NCBI GenBank assembly: GCA_964550855.1
Contig: CAZKBQ010000013.1
Location: 22,077 to 86,076 of the forward strand
Direction: 5' to 3'
Length of the DNA stretch: 64,000 nt
Source: JAGOBP01 sp964550855
Lineage (GTDB): Bacteria > Chloroflexota > Anaerolineae > Fen-1058
Each line of letters begins with the position of its first letter. Positions within the stretch are counted from its first letter, which is position 1. The notes beneath the pieces were generated by a model. It ran no database searches and was not told the DNA's origin. It saw nothing but the letters and a program-made list of their open reading frames with translations. The position numbers and the translations under genes were made by a program. Shown here in pieces: positions 34,077-45,129 of the stretch.

Positions 34077-34991
34077 ATGAAACTTGGCTTGATGAGCGCG
34101 GCTTTGCCCAACTTATCACTGGCGCAATTGGCCGAGTGGGCGGCCGGCAACGGCTTCGAGATGCTGGAGCTGGCCTGCTGGCCGGTGAGCAAGGCCGAGC
34201 GCCGCTATGCCGGCGTCACCCACATCGACGTGACGACGTTGACGCCCGCCACGGCGAAGGACATTCTCGGCCTGATGGATCAGCATCACTTGCAGATTTC
34301 GTCGTTGGGCTATTATCCTAATCCGCTGCACCCCGATCCTGATCATCGTGCGATGGTGATCGATCACCTGAAGAAGGTGATTGTCGCTGCCGAGCTGCTG
34401 CGCGTCCCGATCGTGGGCACGTTCGTCGGGCGCGACAAAGATCGCACGGTTGAAGCCAATCTCGACGAGTTCGCAAAGGTCTGGCCGCCGATCGTGAAGT
34501 TTGCGGCCGATCACGGGGTGAAGATCGCCATCGAGAACTGCCCGATGATCTTCTCCAACGACGAATGGCCGGGCGGCAACAATCTGGCGATCTCGCCGTC
34601 CATCTGGCGCAAGATGTGGGACATCATCCCGGACGGCAACTTCGGCCTCAATCTCGATCCGTCGCATCTGATCTGGCAGATGATCGACATTCCGCGCGTG
34701 GTGTACGAATTCGGCTCGCGCATCTTCCACGTGCACGCCAAAGACCTGCGGATTGATCGGGAGCAGTTGTATCAGCGCGGCATCCTGTCGCTGGGCATGG
34801 GCTGGCAGATTCCGCGTTTGCCGGGGCTGGGCGACGTGAACTGGGCGCAATTCATCAGCGCGCTGTACGGCGTGGGCTACGACTACGTGATCAGCATCGA
34901 GCACGAAGACCGCGCGTTTGAAAAGACCGAAGAACTGGTCAAACGCGGTTTCCTGATCGCCCGTGACGCCCTGCGGCCGTACATTCACTGA
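34077..34991 (+). CDS. Sugar-phosphate isomerase/epimerase-like TIM-barrel protein (AP-endonuclease 2 fold)
   Basis: 304 aa. Metal-site residues of the xylose isomerase-like fold are visible: Glu in KIAIENCPM, Asp and His in LNLDPSHL, His in IFHVHAKDL, and Glu in VISIEHED. Starts MKLGLMSAALPNLSLAQLAEWA. Relatives include IolE/IolI and sugar epimerases. It probably interconverts the keto-sugar made by the Gfo/Idh dehydrogenase. Strong AAAGGAG site. Confidence 0.88.
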   Translation: MKLGLMSAALPNLSLAQLAEWAAGNGFEMLELACWPVSKAERRYAGVTHIDVTTLTPATAKDILGLMDQHHLQISSLGYYPNPLHPDPDHRAMVIDHLKKVIVAAELLRVPIVGTFVGRDKDRTVEANLDEFAKVWPPIVKFAADHGVKIAIENCPMIFSNDEWPGGNNLAISPSIWRKMWDIIPDGNFGLNLDPSHLIWQMIDIPRVVYEFGSRIFHVHAKDLRIDREQLYQRGILSLGMGWQIPRLPGLGDVNWAQFISALYGVGYDYVISIEHEDRAFEKTEELVKRGFLIARDALRPYIH

Positions 34992-34999
34992 TGATAGTT

Positions 35000-35085
35000 T
35001 CATTGCGGGCCGCGCGGCAGGCTTATCCCGATCGGGCAGCAACTGCCTCGCGGGCGCGCGTTGCCCTGTGGCCGGCTCGCAATGA
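35000..35085. repeat. Dispersed palindromic element with TCATTGCG ends
   Basis: TCATTGCG (35000-35007) and CGCAATGA (35078-35085) are exact inverted termini of an 86-bp GC-rich element. It occupies almost all of the gap between the isomerase and kinase genes, which would otherwise be nearly contiguous. Widespread bacterial repeats have this terminus. A cousin with TCATTCCG ends lies at 50829-50991. Confidence 0.6.
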
Positions 35086-35098
35086 CATGGGTGTTGTG

Positions 35099-36073
35099 AT
35101 GAATCAGTACATCGGCGTTGATCTGGGTGGCACCAACCTGCGCGCGGCGCTGGTCGATACGAGCACCGGGACGTACACGCATCTCACCTCGATCGATACG
35201 CTGGCGCGTGAGGGCCATGACGCGGTGATGACGCGCATGGCCGATCTGATCGAGCGAGTGATCGCGGCCAGCGGCCTGCGCAAAGATCAGATCGGCGGGG
35301 TGGGCATCGGCGTGCCGGGTGTGCTCGATCTCGATCGTGGCCTGACGGTGTTCCTGCCCAACCTGCCGGGAACGTGGCCGAAGGTGCCCTTGAGGGACAC
35401 GATCGCCGATCGGGTGGAGCTGCCCACCGAGCTGCTGAACGACGTGCGGGCGATGACGCTGGCCGAGTGGCAGTTCGGGGCAGGGCGCGGCGTCGACACA
35501 ATCGCGTGCTTCGCCGTCGGCACGGGCATCGGCGGTGGGTTGGTGATCAACGGGCAGCTGCATTTGGGCATCGGCGGCACGGGCGGCGAGCTGGGTCATC
35601 AGACCATCGACTTCAACGGGCCGTTGTGCGGCTGCGGCAATCACGGTTGTCTGGAAGCGTATGCCTCCGGCCCGGCCATCGCCGCGATGGGGGTCAAGGC
35701 GGTCATGCAGGGCCTGACCACCCGCATCGGCGAACTGATCAATTACGATCTCAATCGGCTGACGCCGCACGTGATCTATGACGCGGCCTGCGCCGGCGAC
35801 GCGCTGGCCCGGGAGATTTTTGATCAGGCGGGGTTTTACATCGGCGTGGCCGCCGCCAATGTCATCGTCGCGGTCGGGCCGCGCCGGGTGGTGATCGGCG
35901 GCGGCGTGGCCCAGGCCGGCGATCTGCTGCTGGAACCGATCAGGCGTACCGTGCGCGATCGGGTGCGGGTGATGCCGGTGGAGCAGGTGTCGATCGTGCC
36001 GGCGGAACTCGGTCCGAACGCAGGTTTGATTGGTGCGGCGCTGTGGGCGAGTTCGCGCACTTCGAAACGTTGA
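35099..36073 (+). CDS. ROK-family sugar kinase (glucokinase-like)
   Basis: 324 aa without a DNA-binding domain. ATP motif IGVDLGGTNLRAALVD, sugar-binding and catalytic ELLNDVRAMTLAEWQFGAG, AVGTGIGGGLVINGQ, and the zinc cluster GPLCGCGNHGCLEAYASGPA. It phosphorylates glucose or another hexose. The frame is open upstream to 34991, but those codons lie in the palindromic element, so ATG 35099 (or 35087) is preferred. It is the last gene of the (+) arm and would trap the imported or modified sugar. Confidence 0.9.
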   Translation: MNQYIGVDLGGTNLRAALVDTSTGTYTHLTSIDTLAREGHDAVMTRMADLIERVIAASGLRKDQIGGVGIGVPGVLDLDRGLTVFLPNLPGTWPKVPLRDTIADRVELPTELLNDVRAMTLAEWQFGAGRGVDTIACFAVGTGIGGGLVINGQLHLGIGGTGGELGHQTIDFNGPLCGCGNHGCLEAYASGPAIAAMGVKAVMQGLTTRIGELINYDLNRLTPHVIYDAACAGDALAREIFDQAGFYIGVAAANVIVAVGPRRVVIGGGVAQAGDLLLEPIRRTVRDRVRVMPVEQVSIVPAELGPNAGLIGAALWASSRTSKR

Positions 36074-36132
36074 CGTAATCCTAGAACGATAGATGTGGGC
36101 TCCGGCGGTTTTTTTGACGGGTTGGTGTACCC

Positions 36133-36160
36133 TTGACACTCGTCCGTTATGGGATATAAT
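36133..36160 (+). promoter_or_regulatory. Strong promoter of rpoC
   Basis: TTGACA (36133-36138), 16-bp spacer, TATAAT (36155-36160): both boxes consensus. Start expected near 36167, giving a leader of about 134 nt before the rpoC GTG. Confidence 0.85.
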
Positions 36161-36190
36161 TTCGCTACGTTGATGAAACCGTAAACCAAC

Positions 36191-36253
36191 ACAGGCAGGA
36201 AGCGCTGAAGATCGTTGAAGAAGGTCTTCCAGCGCTTCTTTTGGCTTGCCTGT
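36191..36253 (+). promoter_or_regulatory. Structured rpoC leader, attenuator-like hairpin
   Basis: Inner stem GAAGCGCTG-AAGA (36199-36211) pairs with TCTT-CAGCGCTTC (36225-36238) and is followed directly by TTTT (36239-36242), like a weak terminator. An outer stem ACAGGCA (36191-36197) / TGCCTGT (36247-36253) would enclose it. The structure begins about 25 nt after the predicted start site, a plausible place for control of RNA polymerase subunit synthesis. Confidence 0.6.
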
Positions 36254-36300
36254 GGTGGTTGGCTGTTGGCGGTCGGCTAACTGAGCACAGGAGGCGTCGG

Positions 36301-40542
<4,242 letters not shown>

Positions 40543-40562
40543 CCTGGCCGCACATGCTTGAA

Positions 40563-40594
40563 AAACGGCAGCGATCCCGCGATCGCTGCCGTTT
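40563..40594 (+). terminator. rpoC terminator
   Basis: Perfect 14-bp arms AAACGGCAGCGATC / GATCGCTGCCGTTT with a CCGC loop, 20 bp after the rpoC stop; the A/T ends give a T-rich tail. It separates rpoC from the J-domain-like gene. Confidence 0.85.
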
Positions 40595-40607
40595 GCGTTT
40601 AGCTGCC

Positions 40608-41435
40608 ATGCCGATTGACCCTCTGCGCGATCCGGATGATCTTCAACGCGAGACGGCGCTGCTGCGTGACCAGCTGGCGCGGCTGGAACAGGAACGCGCC
40701 GACCTGCTGATCGAGCTGCGCGACTTCGAGCAGATGTATCAGGCCCGCGTCGGCCCGCTGGAGGCGCGGCTGGCGGCGGCGCGTCTGCACATCGACGAGT
40801 ACCGGCTGCGCATTGAGTTGATTCAGTGGCGGGGCAAAGCCTTGGCGCCCAGCCAGCTGGAGGCCGAGGTGGAATACCGGCTGCGCGATCAACGCCAGCG
40901 CGCGCAGGCGTCATTCGAACAGGCGCAGCGCGCCCAGCAGGCTGCGCCGCCGCGCCCGATGGATCCCATCGACGATCTCGATCTCAAAACGGTCTTTCGC
41001 GAACTCGCCAAACGCAGCCATCCCGATCTGGCGGGCGACGAAGCCGATCGGGCGGCGCGCAGCGCGCGCATGCAGACCATCAACGCGCTCTACGCCGATC
41101 GGAATGTCACCGGCCTGCGCGAAATGCTGCGCGGCCTGCAAGCCGGCAACACGCACCACACTGACACGCCGGAGCAAATCGCCGCGCGCCTGAAAATCGA
41201 GTATGATCAACTGACTGCCGCCGTTCAAAGCGCCAGAGCCGAGATCGCCGCGTTAAATCGCAGCCCGCTGATGTCGCTCAAGATCGATGCGGCGCTGGGC
41301 CGCGCGCGCGGGCGCGATGTGCTGGCCGAAGAGGCGGCGCAGGTGCAGGCGCAGCTCACTGCAGCGGAAGCGCAGTTGAATCAATTGATTGCGCAGTTTC
41401 TGGAAGTGGCGAGGGCAAACGGCCTGATGAATTAG
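40608..41435 (+). CDS. J-domain-like protein with flanking coiled coils
   Basis: 275 aa. Residues 5-80 form a heptad-rich helix (RETALLRDQLARLEQERADLLIEL). A DnaJ-like segment follows, KTVFRELAKRSHPDLAGDEADRAAR with the HPD tripeptide at 138-140 and MQTINALYADRN. A second coiled coil is at the C-terminus (AQLTAAEAQLNQLIAQF). HPD is the DnaK-stimulating motif, so it may recruit Hsp70 to a partner, but the domain is short. ATG 40608 lies after the rpoC terminator; an upstream frame through the terminator is rejected. Target unknown. Confidence 0.75.
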   Translation: MPIDPLRDPDDLQRETALLRDQLARLEQERADLLIELRDFEQMYQARVGPLEARLAAARLHIDEYRLRIELIQWRGKALAPSQLEAEVEYRLRDQRQRAQASFEQAQRAQQAAPPRPMDPIDDLDLKTVFRELAKRSHPDLAGDEADRAARSARMQTINALYADRNVTGLREMLRGLQAGNTHHTDTPEQIAARLKIEYDQLTAAVQSARAEIAALNRSPLMSLKIDAALGRARGRDVLAEEAAQVQAQLTAAEAQLNQLIAQFLEVARANGLMN

Positions 41436-41448
41436 ATCGGACGCATCG

Positions 41449-41877
41449 ATGAAGATTCTCATTCGTGCCCCTCAGCCGCCAGATATTCCGGCGATCGTTC
41501 GATTGATCTCCGAACTGGCTTCCACTGCTGGTGAAACCAGCCCCATCACACCGGACTATGTGAGCCGTTATTTGACTTCACCAGCCAGTCAGCTTCTGCT
41601 GGCCGAGGTTGACGGCGAAGTCGTCGGCCTGTTGAGTTATTCCATCCGGCCGAACCTGTATCATGCAGGCGACTGCTGTCTCATTGAAGAATTGATCGTA
41701 AGCCAAGGGCGGCGCGGCCAGGGAATAGGCCGCGCCTTGCTGGCAGAACTGATGCTCAGGCTGACCGGCTGCAAAGAAATCAGCGTCGGAGTGCTGGCCG
41801 AGAATACCGCAGCGCTGGAGTTTTATCGCCGGCAGGGCCTGACAGACGAAGCAGTGTTATTGGAGAAGCATCTTTAG
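41449..41877 (+). CDS. GNAT-family N-acetyltransferase
   Basis: 142 aa. The acetyl-CoA pyrophosphate loop is RRGQGIGRALL, preceded by IEELIVSQG, and the C-terminal NTAALEFYRRQGLTDEA is standard. Acceptor not predictable. It sits between the J-domain-like protein and LipM, each separated by a few bases, so it may be in one transcript. Confidence 0.9.
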   Translation: MKILIRAPQPPDIPAIVRLISELASTAGETSPITPDYVSRYLTSPASQLLLAEVDGEVVGLLSYSIRPNLYHAGDCCLIEELIVSQGRRGQGIGRALLAELMLRLTGCKEISVGVLAENTAALEFYRRQGLTDEAVLLEKHL

Positions 41878-41900
41878 AAGATTGGCAGGTCTGGCAATTG

Positions 41901-42713
41901 ATGACTTCTGATTATCCCTTAACCACCTGGCGTCTTCTCAACACCGGCCACCTCGATGGCGCCACCAACATGGCGATCGACGAAGCGATCAGCCGCGCGG
42001 TGCGCGAAGGGCTGGCCCCGCCGACGCTGCGCTTCTTCGGCTGGCAGCCGGCCTGTTTGTCGCTGGGGCAGGCGCAGCCCGGCGCCGATGTCGATGAGGA
42101 AGCGTGCCGCGCCGCCGGCGTCGATGTGGTGCGACGCCCCACCGGCGGCCGCGCCATCCTGCACACGGACGAGTTGACTTACAGCGTCATCGCACCGGAG
42201 CACGAGCCGCGCGTGGCCGGCAGTATCGTTGAGTCATATCGACGCCTGAGCGAGGGTCTGCTGGCTGGACTTGCTTTGATAGGCGTGCCGACCCAACAGG
42301 CCGAACGCCCTGATAATCACGATCGCGATCAGGGGCCGGTGTGCTTTGAAGTGCCGTCGAACTATGAGATTGTGTTCGACGGCAAGAAACTGGTGGGTAG
42401 CGCGCAGATGCGCCGGTCGGGTGTGGTGCTGCAGCACGGCACGCTGCCGCTGCACGGCGACATCGCCCGCATCACAAAATACCTGCGTTCGCGGCCGGAT
42501 GCCGATCGGGTGCGCAGCCGCGCCACGACGGTCGAATCTGCCATCGGGCAAATCCTCTCTTTCGATCAGGCCGCCGACTCGATGGCGCGGGGCTTTGCGG
42601 CCGCGCTCAACCTCGATCTGCAACCGGGCGCCCTGTCCGATCAAGAGCGCCGCTGGGCCGAGGAACTGCGCCGCGAGAAGTACGCGTCGGACGAGTGGAC
42701 CTATCGGTTGTGA
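41901..42713 (+). CDS. lipM: Octanoyltransferase LipM / lipoate-protein ligase A family
   Basis: 270 aa BPL/LplA fold: NMAIDEAI, RPTGGRAILHTDELTYSV, and GPVCFEVPSNYEIVFDGKKLVGSAQ. Cys148 in VCFE corresponds to the acyl-carrying Cys of LipM, and Lys162 in GKKLVG to its catalytic Lys, so octanoyl transfer from ACP to lipoyl domains is more likely than ATP-dependent ligation. ATG 41901 chosen. A 66-bp inverted repeat follows the gene. Confidence 0.88.
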   Translation: MTSDYPLTTWRLLNTGHLDGATNMAIDEAISRAVREGLAPPTLRFFGWQPACLSLGQAQPGADVDEEACRAAGVDVVRRPTGGRAILHTDELTYSVIAPEHEPRVAGSIVESYRRLSEGLLAGLALIGVPTQQAERPDNHDRDQGPVCFEVPSNYEIVFDGKKLVGSAQMRRSGVVLQHGTLPLHGDIARITKYLRSRPDADRVRSRATTVESAIGQILSFDQAADSMARGFAAALNLDLQPGALSDQERRWAEELRREKYASDEWTYRL

Positions 42714-42777
42714 GGCGTAATGAATAACGAGTAAGGCGTAAAGGACGAGACTCGTCACTCATTACTGGTTACGCCTC
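42712..42777. repeat. Inverted repeat after lipM
   Basis: GAGGCGTAA (42712-42720) and TTACGCCTC (42769-42777) are exact inverted 9-mers enclosing ACGAGT/ACTCGT and a CACTCATTA tract. It probably forms the transcript end of lipM. It shares GAGTGA-type units with 34007-34048. Confidence 0.55.
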
Positions 42778-42785
42778 GTATATGC

Positions 42786-42791
42786 TACAAT
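42786..42791 (+). promoter_or_regulatory. -10 box suggesting a leaderless transcript for DUF503 gene
   Basis: TACAAT ends 7 bp before ATG 42799, so transcription would start at or within a base of the start codon. No ribosome site precedes the ATG. The -35 region is poor (TTACTG at best). Confidence 0.45.
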
Positions 42792-42798
42792 CCCGCTG

Positions 42799-43083
42799 AT
42801 GATCGTCGGAATCTGCCGCATTGAACTTCATCTTGAAGGTAACGGCTCGCTGAAGGGCAAGCGGGCCGCGCTCAAGCCGCTGCTGGCCCGCCTGCACAAA
42901 GAGTTTAACGTGTCCGCCGCCGAAGTGGATCGACTGGATAGTTGGGAAGAATCCATCATCGGGCTGGCATGTGTGGCGAATGAAGCGGCGCACGCCGACG
43001 AGGTGTTGAACAACGCCGTGCGGTGGATCGAACACAACCGCCCCGACTGGCAAGTGGTGGACTGGCAGACCGAAATCATTTAG
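42799..43083 (+). CDS. DUF503 family protein (YlxP-like)
   Basis: 94 aa: MIVGICRIELHLEGNGSLKGKRAALKPLLARL, VSAAEVDRLDSWEESIIGLACVAN and a C-terminal VVDWQTEII. This small conserved protein is usually near ribosome maturation or translation genes; its role is not settled. No ribosome site, and a -10 box just upstream, suggest leaderless translation. It ends 20 bp before a LiaF-like gene. Confidence 0.88.
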   Translation: MIVGICRIELHLEGNGSLKGKRAALKPLLARLHKEFNVSAAEVDRLDSWEESIIGLACVANEAAHADEVLNNAVRWIEHNRPDWQVVDWQTEII

Positions 43084-43103
43084 CATTTCTAAGGAGGACA
43101 GCC

Positions 43104-43892
43104 ATGCGCCGTCGCCCGATCTTGTTTCCGTTGATCCTGATTGCGTTGGGCGTGTTGTTTTTGCTGGGGAACTTCAACCTCATCAATTTCGATTTCGGCC
43201 AGTTCATCAGCACGTGGTGGCCGGTGATCCTGATCTTGATCGGGCTGGACATCCTGTTTGAATCGGCGCTGTATCGCGGCCGCGGCCACGTGGAGACGCT
43301 GTCCATCGATCGGGGTGGGGCGGACCGCGCCGACGTGCGCCTCGATTTTGGCGCGGGCAAATTGCGATTGGGCGCGGCCGCTCCCGGCAAGCTGATCGAT
43401 GGGACGTTCGGCGGCGGCGTGCGTCACGAAGTATCGGCCGATGGGCGCGTGCACCTGCGGAGCGAGTGGGATTACGCCTGGTGGGGGTGGTGGCGCGGTC
43501 GCGGCTTTGATTGGACGGTGGGCGTGACCGCCGAACTGCCTGTGACTTTGCGCGTCGATTCGGGCGCGGCGGACACGGTGTTGGATCTAACCGATCTCAA
43601 GGTGACCGATTTTCAGCTGCACACCGGCGCCAGCAGCACGGTGGTCAAAATGCCGCGCAGCGCGGGCCTGACCAGCGCCAAGATCGAAGCGGGCGCGGCC
43701 TCGGTGGTGGTGCTGGTGCCAGACGGCGTGGCCGCGCGCATCCAATCGAGCATGGGGTTGGGCTCGACCGATATTGATCAACGGCGATTCCCCTTTGCGA
43801 ACGGCGAGTATGCCTCGCCCGATTACGACAGCGCGCCCAACCGGCTCAGCCTGCGCCTTCAAGGCGGCGTCGGCTCGCTGACGGTGAAATGA
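43104..43892 (+). CDS. LiaF-like membrane protein with adhesin-like beta domain
   Basis: 262 aa. Residues 6-60 contain two membrane helices in the LiaI/LiaF-type arrangement (FPLILIALGVLFLLGNF; WWPVILILIGLDILF). A repetitive beta-helix-like domain follows (LDFGAGKLRLGAAAPGKL, VDSGAADTVLDLTDLKVTDFQLHTGASS, IEAGAASVVVLVPDGV). Related proteins respond to envelope stress. AAGGAGG fixes ATG 43104. First of a run of membrane-protein genes. Confidence 0.82.
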   Translation: MRRRPILFPLILIALGVLFLLGNFNLINFDFGQFISTWWPVILILIGLDILFESALYRGRGHVETLSIDRGGADRADVRLDFGAGKLRLGAAAPGKLIDGTFGGGVRHEVSADGRVHLRSEWDYAWWGWWRGRGFDWTVGVTAELPVTLRVDSGAADTVLDLTDLKVTDFQLHTGASSTVVKMPRSAGLTSAKIEAGAASVVVLVPDGVAARIQSSMGLGSTDIDQRRFPFANGEYASPDYDSAPNRLSLRLQGGVGSLTVK

Positions 43893-44224
43893 TGGCGCCG
43901 ACGCGGCCGCCCCGGCCCGGCCAACGGCTGGTGGAGTTGATGAAGTGGGTGCTGCCCGTGCTGGCCGCCGGCGTGCTGGCCTGCAGCGGCACGGTGTTTT
44001 GCGTATTCGGCGGGCTGGCCTCGCGCGGCGAGTTGACGCTGTCGCTGTTGGGCACGGACTTTCGCCTGTGGTCGGTGGGCGACCGGCAGCAGACCGGGCT
44101 GGCCCTGCAGCGCGCTTACGGCGTGCAGCGCGAGGGTCGGGCCTGCACGCACTCGGACATTACGTTTCTGTACTGGCGGCCCGCGCTGCAGATCGAAAAC
44201 GTGTCGAACGACGATTGCGGCTAG
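43889..44224 (+). CDS. Small membrane protein of unknown function (111 aa)
   Basis: One membrane helix near residues 18-45 (MKWVLPVLAAGVLACSGTVFCVF) and an outside domain ending LYWRPALQIENVSNDDCG, with Cys at ACTHSD and DDCG that may pair. Overlaps the preceding gene by ATGA. No family recognised. Its position suggests a partner of the LiaF-like protein. Confidence 0.7.
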   Translation: MMAPTRPPRPGQRLVELMKWVLPVLAAGVLACSGTVFCVFGGLASRGELTLSLLGTDFRLWSVGDRQQTGLALQRAYGVQREGRACTHSDITFLYWRPALQIENVSNDDCG

Positions 44225-44243
44225 ACGGGCTTGCGGTTATAAT
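44215..44243 (+). promoter_or_regulatory. Promoter inside the end of the preceding gene
   Basis: TTGCGG (44215-44220), 17-bp spacer, TATAAT (44238-44243). Start near 44250, 28 nt before ATG 44278. Confidence 0.6.
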
Positions 44244-44277
44244 CGGGTTGTCCGATACCGCCGCTTGAGATCACATT

Positions 44278-44601
44278 ATGCTGGGTCCACTGCGCGACGT
44301 TTCACTCATCATTTTGCTGCTGCCCATGTGCCTGTGCCTGGTGGTGCCGCTGGCGCTGATGGCCGGCAGCGCGTACCTGGCGCGGCGCGGGCGATTGGCG
44401 CTGCCCGGCAAATTGCACCAGGCACACGATGTCTTGCGCCGCGTCGACGCGGCAGTGGACAAGGCCGGCGAAAAGATCGCCGCGCCGTTCATCGCCGCCG
44501 AAGCGCAGACCAGCCGCGTCCGCGCGCAGTGGAACAGTCTCAAGCGATCTTTCAAGAAAGAGCAAGCGACCGATGACCGAACAACCTCAAACTCAAGTTG
44601 A
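44278..44601 (+). CDS. Small single-pass membrane protein (107 aa)
   Basis: A long hydrophobic segment (SLIILLLPMCLCLVVPLALMAGSAYL) is followed by an amphipathic, charged helix (LHQAHDVLRRVDAAVDKAGEKIAAPFIAAEAQTSRVRAQW). No family recognised. The last 28 bases overlap the next start. Own promoter upstream. Confidence 0.65.
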   Translation: MLGPLRDVSLIILLLPMCLCLVVPLALMAGSAYLARRGRLALPGKLHQAHDVLRRVDAAVDKAGEKIAAPFIAAEAQTSRVRAQWNSLKRSFKKEQATDDRTTSNSS

Positions 44602-44821
44602 TGCCGCCACGCTCGGGCTGGTGGCGATCGGCGGCATCATCGGCGCGGTGGTGGGGGCGGTGGCCTCCCGATTGTTTATCCGCGCCGACTCGCAGGCGAT
44701 TGAGCGCAGCCGGGCGCGCGGGCCGCAGGGCAAGCAGCTGTCGCTGACGATGATCCTGCCCATCGCCATCGGCGTCGTCGGGTTGATACGGCAGATCGGC
44801 TCGCTGGCCGAGGAGAAGTAG
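44573..44821 (+). CDS. Small membrane protein with glycine-rich helix (82 aa), paralogue A
   Basis: LVAIGGIIGAVVGAVASRLFIR is a glycine-rich membrane helix, and MILPIAIGVVGLIRQIGSL a second. The pattern is repeated in the next gene (IGGVLGGVVGALASYLFVK; VGMSVLALLQQFARL), so the two are tandem paralogues. Starts inside the preceding gene; ends 2 bases before the next. Function unknown. Confidence 0.65.
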   Translation: MTEQPQTQVDAATLGLVAIGGIIGAVVGAVASRLFIRADSQAIERSRARGPQGKQLSLTMILPIAIGVVGLIRQIGSLAEEK

Positions 44822-44823
44822 CG

Positions 44824-45048
44824 ATGGCGACCTTCACTCAAGACACCGTGCGGTCCGCGTCGTGGCGCACGCGCACACTGGCCATCGGCGGCGTGCTGGG
44901 CGGCGTGGTGGGCGCGCTGGCTTCGTATCTGTTTGTCAAATCGGGCGGCCTGCAAAACCGATCGAAGATCCGGCCCGACGCGCTGCTGGCGGTGGGCATG
45001 AGCGTGCTGGCACTGCTGCAGCAATTTGCGCGCCTGAGCGACGATTGA
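44824..45048 (+). CDS. Small membrane protein with glycine-rich helix (74 aa), paralogue B
   Basis: Homologous in layout to the preceding 82-aa protein: a Gly-rich first helix, a short basic hinge (QNRSKIRPDA) and a second helix ending in an acidic tail (LSDD). GGAG and a 2-base gap to the upstream stop indicate coupling. The pair could form a hetero-oligomeric membrane complex. Function unknown. Confidence 0.65.
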   Translation: MATFTQDTVRSASWRTRTLAIGGVLGGVVGALASYLFVKSGGLQNRSKIRPDALLAVGMSVLALLQQFARLSDD

Positions 45049-45090
45049 CCCGCCCCTCGCTTGATGATCCCGCGCACGGCGGCGCACGGC

Positions 45091-45096
45091 TATAAT
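45091..45096 (+). promoter_or_regulatory. -10 box upstream of the GH-A glycosidase gene
   Basis: Perfect TATAAT, start expected near 45103, 27 nt before ATG 45130. No convincing -35 hexamer. Confidence 0.45.
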
Positions 45097-45129
45097 CGTG
45101 CCGCATTCTGCGCGGGATTTTTGTTGCCC

